Assembly (NCBI GenBank): GCA_022565015.1
Contig: JADFKI010000253.1
Coordinates: forward strand, 1-5,288
DNA: 5,288 nt
Direction of reading: 5' to 3'
Origin: Chloroflexota bacterium
GTDB taxonomy: Bacteria > Chloroflexota > Dehalococcoidia > Lucifugimonadales > JADFKI01
Below are positions 1-5,288 of the stretch, one piece after another; the stretch's first letter is position 1, and each line of letters opens with the position of its first letter. The translations under genes and the position numbers were made by a program. A model generated the notes under the pieces. It was not told where the DNA came from. It made no database searches and worked only from the letters and a program-made list of their open reading frames with translations.

Positions 1-449
1 ACAGCTACGGTCACGGCTGGACAGGTCGTAGCGGAAAATGGATCAGTGAGAGCATAGACCTCTCCGATTACGCCGGAGGCCGGGTTCTGGTGCGCTTCGA
101 GTACATCACCGATGACGCCGTGAACCTGGACGGCATCGTCTTCGACGACATCGCGGTCCCTGAGATCGATTACATTGACGACGTCGAGGGGCCGGCCGGC
201 TGGCTGGCAGAGGGATTCAAGCGCATAGACAACGAGCTGCCGCAAGAATTCGTCGTGCAGGTCATCGAGATTGCCCTGGACGGCAGCTCAACCGTCCGTG
301 AGCTAATCCTGGACGAGGAGCGAAGCGGAGAGCTGCTGGTGACGGGCTTCGGCACTCGGCTGGAAAACGCGGTGGTGGTCGTGACCCCAGTTACCCGCAA
401 TACCTATCAGCCAGCCACCTATAAGCTCATAGTGAGCCCAGAGCGCTAG
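1..449 (+). CDS. C-terminal part of a secreted immune inhibitor A-like (M6 peptidase-type) protein
   Basis: This is a 3' partial gene: frame 3 is open from the window edge to the TAG at 447-449 and gives 148 residues. The visible part begins with a WTGRSGKW stretch, then ESIDLSDYAG, VLVRFEYITDDAVN and GIVFDDIAVPE. This is the beta-sandwich pattern that I associate with the region following the catalytic domain in immune inhibitor A-type M6 metallopeptidases. A second acidic beta-rich module follows (WLAEGFKRIDNELPQ, then FVVQVIEI), and the end is a plain soluble tail (YKLIVSPER). The HExxH zinc site and any signal peptide would lie upstream, so peptidase activity cannot be confirmed. The GTG at 90 is internal, not a start, because family-like sequence continues 5' of it. 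The gene converges on the minus-strand gene ending at 480. The family call comes from recognising the motif style; another extracellular beta-sandwich protein is possible. Confidence 0.72.
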   Translation, partial: SYGHGWTGRSGKWISESIDLSDYAGGRVLVRFEYITDDAVNLDGIVFDDIAVPEIDYIDDVEGPAGWLAEGFKRIDNELPQEFVVQVIEIALDGSSTVRELILDEERSGELLVTGFGTRLENAVVVVTPVTRNTYQPATYKLIVSPER

Positions 450-459
450 CCATGTCGTA

Positions 460-486
460 GGCCTGGGCCCGGCCTTTCGTCAGGCC
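460..486. terminator. Possible hairpin between convergent genes
   Basis: GGCCTG at 460-465 is the exact reverse complement of CAGGCC at 481-486, with a GC-rich 15-base loop. It sits between the stop codons of two convergent genes, and its right arm overlaps the end of the minus-strand gene. No T-run follows on either strand, so it is a weak candidate for a shared terminator. Confidence 0.28.
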
Positions 487-842
487 CGGTTGCGGTTTCG
501 GTCCAGGATGCTCTGAAATGTACGACGGACTTTGGTGAATCGTGGGTCATATTCACCCAGCGGATAGCGGTCCGATTTCATCTTGACCCATGCGATGCTG
601 ATCTCTTCGGCCAGCCCTTCCGAGTGGATTCTGTTCCTGCTCTGCTCCAGAGCGAATATGATCATCTCTTTTCTGCGGCGCTGAACGCGCACAAAGTAAA
701 ACGGCAGCCAAAACGGAAAAAGCAACAGACGAAAAAAGATTCTAAACGCAGTAACCTGGTCGCTCAGAGTGTCGTGGGCGGCCCTGCCCTCCATTCTTCC
801 TAGCTCGCCTCTCCAGCCTCCGAGGCCTTTGGGGTCCTTCAT
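480..842 (-). CDS. Hypothetical small membrane-associated protein, 120 aa
   Basis: I do not recognise this protein. Residues 1-32 are polar and glycine-rich. Residues 35-52 form one hydrophobic, aromatic segment (IFFRLLLFPFWLPFYFVRV) with internal Arg38. A basic cluster follows at once (QRRRK, 54-58), and then a charged soluble tail of about 60 residues with likely helix around 59-87 and many Arg/Lys near the end. By the positive-inside rule the tail would be cytoplasmic. The prolines and internal arginine make a membrane-surface or re-entrant helix as plausible as a full span. The start at 842 is supported by a perfect AGGAGG (minus strand, 848-853) five bases upstream; a later in-frame Met at residue 17 lacks comparable support. 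The gene is divergent from the methyltransferase gene across about 390 bases and convergent with the M6-like gene. It is probably real because of its ribosome site and a plausible membrane segment, but its function is unknown. Confidence 0.62.
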   Translation of the reverse strand: MKDPKGLGGWRGELGRMEGRAAHDTLSDQVTAFRIFFRLLLFPFWLPFYFVRVQRRRKEMIIFALEQSRNRIHSEGLAEEISIAWVKMKSDRYPLGEYDPRFTKVRRTFQSILDRNRNRA

Positions 843-847
843 CCTCG

Positions 848-853
848 CCTCCT
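848..853 (-). promoter_or_regulatory. Shine-Dalgarno site fixing the start of the 842-480 gene
   Basis: CCTCCT on the plus strand reads AGGAGG on the minus strand, a full anti-16S match, with five bases before the ATG at 842-840. It favours this start over the internal Met at residue 17 and is the best single piece of evidence that the small gene is translated. Confidence 0.65.
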
Positions 854-883
854 ATCCCGAAAGGAATAATGGGACGTCTCAGT

Positions 884-907
884 TCTTGTGTTCGACGGGT
901 GACAAGA
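884..907. repeat. Inverted repeat, possible operator, upstream of the 842-480 gene
   Basis: TCTTGT at 884-889 and ACAAGA at 902-907 are perfect reverse complements separated by 12 bases. The centre lies about 50 bases upstream of the minus-strand start codon, where a repressor or activator site would be expected. The spacing suits a dimeric helix-turn-helix regulator, but no regulator gene is in the window. With six-base arms a chance match is possible. Confidence 0.3.
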
Positions 908-1194
908 GGTACCTTTGCGGTAATCCGCCGAGCTAGTTAATCGATATTTCGCCTAGTCTATGAACACGTACCTGTTGTGTCAAGGAGCGTTCGTGATATT
1001 ATGTTCAGGCGACCGAGGCGGGAAGACAGAATTTCCTAATACCCTTCGCCTTATGGCCTTACTTAGAACTTGTGGTTATAATATTCGTAGGTCGCCGTTA
1101 TTGATCAGGGATTCCCGCTACTCAGAGCAGGACGTCACGTTTAAAAGAATACCTGGAGGGCAAACTATCCAGACGGCGCTCTCCCAGCCAAGGG

Positions 1195-1200
1195 TATAAT
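1195..1200 (+). promoter_or_regulatory. Candidate -10 box for the methyltransferase gene
   Basis: A perfect TATAAT lies 31 bases before the start codon at 1232, giving a short leader that includes the ribosome site. At the usual 16-18 base spacing upstream (around 1171-1178) the sequence is poor for a -35 box, and there is no TG extension, so this rests on the -10 alone. Confidence 0.42.
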
Positions 1201-1231
1201 CATCCCACGATTCTCATCGAGGAGATGCGGC

Positions 1232-2053
1232 ATGGCACCGGACGAGTACACGTTTACCAAGTTCTCCAAAAACAATTTCTACGAGGGTGTGAACCGCCGG
1301 CTTGTCGAAATGGCGGATATTGGCTCGGGCCAACGCATAGTAGATCTGGCGTGCGGGACCGGCGGCGTAACAAAGCTGATGCTGGAGAGACTGCGGGACG
1401 CTAGAGACTCCGTCATAATTGCGGTCGACCACTCGGCGACGGCACTCAAGCAAGCGATGGAGGAGTTGAAAGGCAAACGCAACTCCGCTATCCAGTTCGT
1501 GCAGAGCCGGGTGGAGCAGCTTTCTGAGTCGCTAAAAGAGTCCGTTGACACGATCGTTTTCTGCAATGCGATTCACTATATCTCCGACAAGGATGCCCTC
1601 GTCGAAGAGATTTCCAAGTCGCTCAAGCCCGGAGGCAAGTTCGCCTTCAGCACGTCCTTCTACGAGGGCAGCCGTCCTCCTGAATCGCTGGCCTTCTACC
1701 GCAAGTGGATGTTCAAGGCGATTCGCATACTGCGGGGGGAATACGGCCTCTCACCATCCAAGGGCGATAAGGTCGAGTCCCGTCGTCAACTAACCCCGGA
1801 GCAGTACGGCGAATTGATGTCAAATCACGGCCTCAAGGTCGTCAGGCAAGAAATTGAAACCGTCAACGTGCCTATCGAGGGCTGGCTGGACATATCCGCC
1901 TTCGAGGACTTCATCACGGGGACTCTTCCAGGCGTTCCTCTCGACAAGGCCAGTGCCGCACTTCAAAAGGCGGTCCAGCAGACCTTCGAAGAGCTGAAGA
2001 TCGAGTATGTGCCCCGCAGCTGGTTGGATGTGATCGCGGTGCGAGCAGCTTAG
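1232..2053 (+). CDS. Class I SAM-dependent methyltransferase, 273 aa
   Basis: This protein transfers a methyl group from S-adenosylmethionine to an unknown acceptor, probably in the cytoplasm, as no signal or membrane segment is seen. The Rossmann-like fold is clear. SAM motif I is IVDLACGTGG at residues 36-45. The acidic residue that normally binds the ribose hydroxyls is Asp66 in AVDHSA, and an FVQSRVEQL motif lies at 89-97. The motif IV/post-motif region DTIVFCNAIHY (106-116) and the LKPGG loop (131-135) are typical of the UbiE/Methyltransf_11 group. Residues 150-273 form a mainly helical C-terminal region that probably carries acceptor specificity, and I cannot assign it. The start is supported by GAGGAG at 1219-1224, seven bases before the ATG. 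The next gene lies 154 bases downstream by its first ATG. It could be a quinone, lipid or small-molecule methyltransferase; the sequence does not decide. Confidence 0.88.
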   Translation: MAPDEYTFTKFSKNNFYEGVNRRLVEMADIGSGQRIVDLACGTGGVTKLMLERLRDARDSVIIAVDHSATALKQAMEELKGKRNSAIQFVQSRVEQLSESLKESVDTIVFCNAIHYISDKDALVEEISKSLKPGGKFAFSTSFYEGSRPPESLAFYRKWMFKAIRILRGEYGLSPSKGDKVESRRQLTPEQYGELMSNHGLKVVRQEIETVNVPIEGWLDISAFEDFITGTLPGVPLDKASAALQKAVQQTFEELKIEYVPRSWLDVIAVRAA

Positions 2054-2144
2054 CCCATTCGCGGTCCGATGAATCCGCCTGTCCGAGATAGGTTCGCCGA
2101 CCCTGTCGGGGTAGGAGAGGCGGAAGATATTCGGATTAGGAGTC

Positions 2145-2153
2145 GGAGGAGGG
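2145..2153 (+). promoter_or_regulatory. Strong Shine-Dalgarno site without a canonical start codon
   Basis: GGAGGAGGG includes a perfect AGGAGG at 2147-2152. Seven bases downstream is ATC at 2160-2162, in the frame of the cyclodeaminase-like gene. No ATG, GTG or TTG occurs in that frame between the TAG at 2112 and the ATG at 2208, so this site points to an unusual start or to a base change at the start codon. Confidence 0.5.
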
Positions 2154-2207
2154 ACCGTCATCGCCCCTCTTTTTCTAACGGATAATGACGTTAACGGCCT
2201 CCTCAAC

Positions 2208-3119
2208 ATGGAGGAATCCATCTCCGCCGTTGAGGACTCACTCAATCAGCTAGCTCTTGGAAACTCGGCCAATCGCCCCAGAAGACACGACATCGCCGGG
2301 CCCGGCGTATATCTGGCGCATATGCAGGCTGCGTCGTACGATCAGGGCGTATCGGGCTTTAAGACGTACACCGCCGCATTGGGTAGCTTTAGATTCCACG
2401 TCTACCTCTTCAGCACGGACACCGGCCAACTTCTCTCCGTCATCGAGGCCAACAGGCTTGGCCAGCTTCGTACGGGCGCCGCCACGGGCGTGAGCGTACG
2501 ACACATGGCCCGAAGCGATTCCTCGACCGTGGGACTGCTCGGTACGGGTTTTCAGGCGTCTGCTCAGTTGGAGGGGGTCTGTCGAGTCCGGTCCATTGCG
2601 GAGGTTAAAGTCTATAGCCCCACGGCTGAGCACAGGGTCGCCTTTGCAAGCCGAATGGCGGAGACGCTGGATGTGAAGGTGACTCCCGTCGACTCGCCGA
2701 GGGAGGCCGTCGAAGCTGCCGACATACTTATCACCGTAACCGCGTCGCGGACGCCCGTGTTCGACGGCAAATGGCTTCGACCAGGCACCCATGTCGCCGC
2801 GGTGGGAGGCGCCAACGAGTACGTGCGCGAGCTGGACGACGAATGCGTTCAGCGGGCGGATTTGCTTGTGGTCGACGACCTGGCCCAGGCCAAGATAGAG
2901 TGCGGCGAGCTGCTGATGCCGGCGTCGCGGGGGCTGATAATGTGGGAGCAGGTCCGCGAGCTGTGGCAGGTCGTAAGCGGAGCAGTGCCGGGACGGCGCT
3001 TCGATGACGACGTGACGATCTTCAAGTCCCTGGGCATGGCGTTATGGGATATAGCGGTGGCCAAGGTCGTGTACGATAAGGCCGTGGCGCAAGGTGTGGG
3101 TGCCATGATGGGGAATTAG
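2208..3119 (+). CDS. Ornithine cyclodeaminase/mu-crystallin family NAD(P)-binding protein
   Basis: Family members are NAD(P)(H)-dependent enzymes: ornithine cyclodeaminase, alanine dehydrogenase, and ketimine or pyrroline-2-carboxylate reductases. From the first ATG the protein has 303 residues. A substrate-side GFKTY (Lys52) is followed by NRLGQLRTGAATG (82-94), the Rossmann loop GLLGTGFQ (109-116), ITVTASRTPVF (175-184), VGGANEYVRELDD (199-211) and FKSLGMALWDIAVAKVVYDKA (272-292). The REL motif resembles mu-crystallin ketimine reductase more than true ornithine cyclodeaminase, which, as I recall, has a catalytic Asp where Ala202 sits here, so ornithine is not a safe substrate. Codons 2160-2207 read in frame as family-like N-terminal sequence (LFLTDNDVNGLL), and the only good ribosome site is at 2145-2153. 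The real protein is therefore probably about 16 residues longer, starting at a non-canonical ATC at 2160; 2208 is given as the first standard start. The end is complete. purB follows after 78 bases with its own promoter. Confidence 0.88.
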   Translation: MEESISAVEDSLNQLALGNSANRPRRHDIAGPGVYLAHMQAASYDQGVSGFKTYTAALGSFRFHVYLFSTDTGQLLSVIEANRLGQLRTGAATGVSVRHMARSDSSTVGLLGTGFQASAQLEGVCRVRSIAEVKVYSPTAEHRVAFASRMAETLDVKVTPVDSPREAVEAADILITVTASRTPVFDGKWLRPGTHVAAVGGANEYVRELDDECVQRADLLVVDDLAQAKIECGELLMPASRGLIMWEQVRELWQVVSGAVPGRRFDDDVTIFKSLGMALWDIAVAKVVYDKAVAQGVGAMMGN

Positions 3120-3129
3120 GGTCACGGAA

Positions 3130-3156
3130 TTTTCAAACGCTTCGGCCCTATATACT
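3130..3156 (+). promoter_or_regulatory. Candidate promoter for purB
   Basis: TATACT at 3151-3156 matches the -10 consensus at five of six positions. TTTTCA at 3130-3135, 15 bases upstream, is a partial -35 match at somewhat short spacing. Transcription would start near 3163, leaving a leader of about 35 bases. The boxes lie in the short gap after the cyclodeaminase-like gene, suggesting that purB is not only read through from it. Confidence 0.42.
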
Positions 3157-3178
3157 GTGTTCAGATTGAACTGTGATC

Positions 3179-3191
3179 TTCACCGCGTGAA
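3179..3191 (+). repeat. Short inverted repeat just upstream of the purB start
   Basis: TTCAC at 3179-3183 and GTGAA at 3187-3191 are perfect reverse complements around CGC, ending six bases before the ATG. In RNA this would be a small hairpin where a Shine-Dalgarno sequence should be, and none is visible. It could affect translation or be a weak protein site; five-base arms are also easily due to chance. Confidence 0.25.
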
Positions 3192-3197
3192 TATGAT

Positions 3198-4568
3198 ATG
3201 TCGCTAAGAGCTTTGACACCGCTGGATGGGCGCTACGCCTCTCAGGTGGCCGGCCTCGCCGACTACCTGTCGGAGTGGGCGCTCATCAAGCATCGCGTTC
3301 TCATCGAAATCGAGTGGCTCGTGGCGATGTCCCGGCGGCCCGAGATAGAAGGCATGCGTTCGCTAACCGACGGCGAAGTCGAGTACCTGAAGAGCCTGGT
3401 GGGAGACTTCGACGACGAGTCCGCCCAGAGAATCAAGGAGATCGAGAGGACGACCAACCACGACGTCAAGGCGGTGGAGTACTACCTGCAGGAGAGGCTC
3501 AAAGGCAGCTCACTGGAGGACGTGGGCCAGTGGATACACTTCTGCTGCACCTCGGAGGACATCAACAACCTCTCTTATGCCCTCATGGTCAGGGGCGGCA
3601 TCGAGGACGAGTGGCTTCCCCAGGCACGGGCGCTCGTCGAGAAGGTAGCCGAAGTCGCCGAGGCGACCAGGGCCACACCTCTGCTGACGCGAACACACGG
3701 ACAGCCTGCGTCTCCATCTACGTTGGGCAAAGAGATGGCCGTCTTCGTCCATCGTTGGCGGCGGCAAATCGACCAGATTCAAAACGCCGAATACCTGGGC
3801 AAGTTCAACGGGGCCGTGGGCAGCTACAACGCTCATGCCGTCGCCTATCCCGAAGCGCCCTGGGAGGAGATATCCCGGGAGTTCGTGGAGGGCCTGGGTC
3901 TTACGCACAATCCACTTACTACCCAGATCGAGCCCCACGATTTTCTGGCCGAGCTCTTTCACGGCCTGATCAGGTTTAACTCTATCTCTCTGGACTTCGA
4001 CCGCGATATGTGGAGCTACATTTCGCTGGGGGTGTTCAAGCAGACGGCCGTGAAGGGCGAGGTCGGCTCTTCGACGATGCCACACAAGGTCAACCCGATC
4101 AACTTCGAGAACTCCGAGGCCAACATCGGCGTCAGCAACTCCCTCCTGGAGCACCTGTCAACGAAGCTGCCGGTGTCCAGAATGCAGCGGGACCTGTCCG
4201 ACTCCTCGGCCATGCGAAACATTGGCCCCGCCATCGGGCACAGCCTGGTGGGCATCAAGTCTGCGATTCGCGGACTGCGGGGGGTCGAAGCCGATGAAGT
4301 CATGCTTCGCGCCGAGCTCGAGGGTTCGTGGGAGGTCCTTGCCGAGGCCGTGCAGACCGTGTTGCGTAAGAACGGTATCCCGGACGCCTACGAGACCATG
4401 AAGGACCTGACGCGAGGGCAGGGGATTACGAGAGACGGCATGCGAAAGTTCCTGGAGGGCCTCGACCTTCCCGAAGACGACAAGAACCGCCTGCTGGAGC
4501 TCACGCCCGCCACCTACACGGGCATCGCCGAGCGCCTCGTCCGGCACATATCTTCCGACTCTTCGTGA
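3198..4568 (+). CDS. purB: Adenylosuccinate lyase (PurB)
   Basis: PurB splits fumarate from SAICAR to give AICAR in de novo purine synthesis and from adenylosuccinate to give AMP; it works as a cytoplasmic homotetramer of the fumarase/aspartase superfamily. The 456 residues equal the length I recall for E. coli PurB, and the sequence resembles it throughout. Key regions are SPLDGRY-like TPLDGRY (7-13), ERTTNHDVKAVEY (83-95), CTSEDINNLSYALM (117-130), TRTHGQP with catalytic His167 (164-170), GKFNGAVGSYNAH (201-213), TTQIEPHDF (241-249), and the superfamily signature GSSTMPHKVNP (290-300) with the catalytic serine loop. KLPVSRMQRDLSDSS (323-337) completes the site. No key residue is missing. 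The ATG at 3198 fits the family N-terminus, although no Shine-Dalgarno sequence precedes it. The closeness to proteobacterial-type, rather than Bacillus-type, PurB reflects the subfamily and is not proof of transfer. Confidence 0.97.
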   Translation: MSLRALTPLDGRYASQVAGLADYLSEWALIKHRVLIEIEWLVAMSRRPEIEGMRSLTDGEVEYLKSLVGDFDDESAQRIKEIERTTNHDVKAVEYYLQERLKGSSLEDVGQWIHFCCTSEDINNLSYALMVRGGIEDEWLPQARALVEKVAEVAEATRATPLLTRTHGQPASPSTLGKEMAVFVHRWRRQIDQIQNAEYLGKFNGAVGSYNAHAVAYPEAPWEEISREFVEGLGLTHNPLTTQIEPHDFLAELFHGLIRFNSISLDFDRDMWSYISLGVFKQTAVKGEVGSSTMPHKVNPINFENSEANIGVSNSLLEHLSTKLPVSRMQRDLSDSSAMRNIGPAIGHSLVGIKSAIRGLRGVEADEVMLRAELEGSWEVLAEAVQTVLRKNGIPDAYETMKDLTRGQGITRDGMRKFLEGLDLPEDDKNRLLELTPATYTGIAERLVRHISSDSS

Positions 4569-4579
4569 AGCGCTCGCAC

Positions 4580-4605
4580 CCGTCCTGAAAGAGGCTTCGA
4601 GACGG
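4580..4605 (+). terminator. Hairpin downstream of purB, possible terminator
   Basis: CCGTC at 4580-4584 pairs with GACGG at 4601-4605. After one C/A mismatch the stem continues TGAA with TTCG (one wobble) around a six-base AGAGGC loop, beginning 11 bases after the purB stop. No T-run follows, so intrinsic termination would be weak; it may only protect the transcript 3' end. Confidence 0.38.
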
Positions 4606-4631
4606 TAGAGGCACAGACGTCGGCCTAAAGT

Positions 4632-4657
4632 GTGTCTAGGGGTACCCTGGTCGACAC
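4632..4657. repeat. Imperfect dyad overlapping the -35 box of the next gene
   Basis: GTGTC at 4632-4636 is matched by GACAC at 4653-4657, and between them AGGG and CCCT form an inner dyad around GTA. The right arm covers most of the TCGACA -35 box. This placement would suit a repressor site, but no regulator is encoded nearby and the symmetry is imperfect. Confidence 0.28.
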
Positions 4658-4680
4658 CTCGAAGGCATTCCGCCTATAAT
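4651..4680 (+). promoter_or_regulatory. Promoter for the aldose epimerase-like gene
   Basis: TCGACA at 4651-4656 (five of six to the -35 consensus) and a perfect TATAAT at 4675-4680 are 18 bases apart, which is the best sigma-70-type promoter in the window. Transcription would start near 4687, giving a leader of about 38 bases that contains the GGAG ribosome site. Confidence 0.62.
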
Positions 4681-4724
4681 CCTCCACGTCAACATTGCCC
4701 ATCTCTTCCAACGGAGCCCTGCCC

Positions 4725-5288
4725 ATGCACTACCAGTTAGAGCGCACCCACGGATGCCGCATCTCCGACTCTTGGACCTATCGCGGCCTGAAGACGGCTA
4801 TCATCGAGAATGAGCTGGTGCGCATCGTCGTGCTCATCGACAAGGGCGCGGACATATATTCCTTCGTGCACAAGCCGACGGACACCGACTTCCTCTGGCG
4901 CTCCGACTGGGGCGTTCGTGACCCGCGTGCGTTCACACCAACGACGGGCGATGGAGTTGGGGTGTGGATGGACTTCTACGAGGGTGGCTGGCAGACCGTG
5001 CTGCCCGGCGGCGGCTTCCCTTCTCGATACGCCGGCGCCGATATGGGGCTTCACGCCGAGGTAAACACGATGCCCTGGGACGCGGCTATCGTCGAGGACA
5101 GCCCCGACAAGGTCAGCCTGCGCTGTTGGGTTAGAACCTATCGCACCCCGTTTTTCTTCGAGAAGACGTTGACTCTGAACAGTGGCTCGGCGGTGCTGCA
5201 TCTGGACCAGGTGCTTACCAACGAGGGCGAGGAGCCGGTGCACTGCGTGTGGGGCGAGCACATCGCCCTGGGAGCGCCCTTCTTGAGC
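4725..5288 (+). CDS. Aldose 1-epimerase / DUF4432-like sugar-binding protein, N-terminal 188 residues
   Basis: The gene runs off the window end in frame, so only 188 codons are seen, perhaps a half to two thirds of the usual length. The fold is the galactose mutarotase-like beta-sandwich. The visible signs are IENELVRIVVLIDKGADIYSF (27-47), the typical opening of this family in which the strand around the GADI turn starts the sandwich. WMDFYEGGWQTVLPGGG follows at 81-97, EKTLTLNSGSAVLHLDQVLTN at 146-166, and WGEHIALGAPFL at 176-187. The conserved His (179) lies where family members place a carbohydrate-site residue; the usual catalytic Glu would lie beyond the window. Family members interconvert alpha and beta anomers of hexoses or bind related sugars; the substrate here is unknown. 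The start is supported by GGAG at 4713-4716, eight bases before the ATG, and by a promoter at 4651-4680. Confidence 0.83.
   Translation, partial: MHYQLERTHGCRISDSWTYRGLKTAIIENELVRIVVLIDKGADIYSFVHKPTDTDFLWRSDWGVRDPRAFTPTTGDGVGVWMDFYEGGWQTVLPGGGFPSRYAGADMGLHAEVNTMPWDAAIVEDSPDKVSLRCWVRTYRTPFFFEKTLTLNSGSAVLHLDQVLTNEGEEPVHCVWGEHIALGAPFLS

Larger units (their letters stand above)
854..1218. other. Intergenic region between divergent genes, no convincing gene
   Basis: This stretch is visibly richer in A and T than the flanking genes. It contains a 24-bp inverted repeat at 884-907, a short GCGG-TAAT-CCGC dyad near 917-928, TATAAT-like boxes at 1077-1082 and 1195-1200, and an open frame at 960-1199. 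I do not accept that frame: it has no ribosome site, its codon use is unlike the neighbours (TGT, ATA, TTA, AGA), it resembles no family I know, and its stop lies inside the TATAAT box at 1195. No tRNA, riboswitch or transposon end was recognised. The likeliest role is a shared upstream region for two divergent genes, perhaps with worn-down remains of older coding sequence. Confidence 0.6.

Noticed and set aside
960..1199. Open frame of 79 codons on the plus strand in the intergenic gap
   Set aside because: There is no ribosome site before the ATG, the codons are unlike those of the neighbouring genes, I recognise no motif, and the stop falls inside a TATAAT box serving the next gene.
2097..2109. 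CCGAC-CCT-GTCGG hairpin after the methyltransferase gene as a terminator
   Set aside because: The stem is only five base pairs with no following T-run; the nearby T-run at 2170-2174 is 60 bases away and lies inside the likely coding sequence.
2069..2185. Short arginine-rich open frame (38 codons) between the methyltransferase and cyclodeaminase-like genes
   Set aside because: It overlaps the likely ribosome site and N-terminus of the cyclodeaminase-like gene in another frame, has no ribosome site of its own, and its arginine richness comes from the GGAGG-rich DNA.
2250..2792. Minus-strand open frame of 180 codons opposite the cyclodeaminase-like gene
   Set aside because: The plus-strand frame has clear family motifs throughout; the antisense frame has none.
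3510..4154. Long minus-strand open frame (214 codons) opposite purB
   Set aside because: purB is unmistakable on the plus strand; long antisense frames are expected opposite GC-rich genes, and this one shows no family motif.
4737..5261. Minus-strand open frame of 174 codons near the right edge
   Set aside because: The plus strand encodes a recognisable aldose epimerase-like protein with promoter and ribosome site over the same bases.
1..5288. CRISPR array, transposon ends, tRNA or a multi-gene defence or mobile system
   Set aside because: I saw no regularly spaced repeats, transposase-like frames, tRNA-like cloverleaf or toxin/antitoxin or nuclease genes; the genes are metabolic or unassigned.

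Overview
The window holds ordinary bacterial chromosome DNA with fairly high GC in the genes. The M6-peptidase-type fragment, the CRYM/ornithine-cyclodeaminase-like enzyme, the PurB and the DUF4432/aldose-epimerase-type protein suggest an environmental Chloroflexota bacterium, perhaps SAR202 or Dehalococcoidia-like. That placement is inferred from gene content and style; there is no rRNA or other decisive marker.

Layout. Positions 1-449 (+) are the last 148 codons of a secreted protein resembling the C-terminus of immune inhibitor A-type M6 peptidases. It converges on a small minus-strand gene (842-480) encoding a 120-residue protein with one strongly hydrophobic, aromatic segment and no recognised family. 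About 390 bases follow without a convincing gene (843-1231). They are AT-richer than the genes and hold the upstream region of the minus gene, a 24-bp inverted repeat and a -10 box facing right. The rest reads rightward: a class I SAM-dependent methyltransferase (1232-2053), an ornithine cyclodeaminase/mu-crystallin family NAD(P)-binding enzyme (2208-3119, probably starting further upstream), adenylosuccinate lyase purB (3198-4568), and the first 188 codons of an aldose 1-epimerase/DUF4432-like protein (4725 to the window end).

How the genes work together. Only purB has a firmly known role (purine synthesis). TATAAT or TATACT boxes lie just upstream of the methyltransferase, purB and epimerase genes, so the rightward genes look separately transcribed rather than one operon. 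The methyltransferase and cyclodeaminase-like genes could share a transcript across their 154-base gap, but no shared pathway is visible.

The observation most worth checking is the start of the cyclodeaminase-like gene. The reading frame and family-like residues extend 16 codons upstream of the first ATG to an ideal Shine-Dalgarno sequence, but the codon at the right distance is ATC. I saw no sign of a novel multi-gene system, mobile element, CRISPR array or RNA gene.
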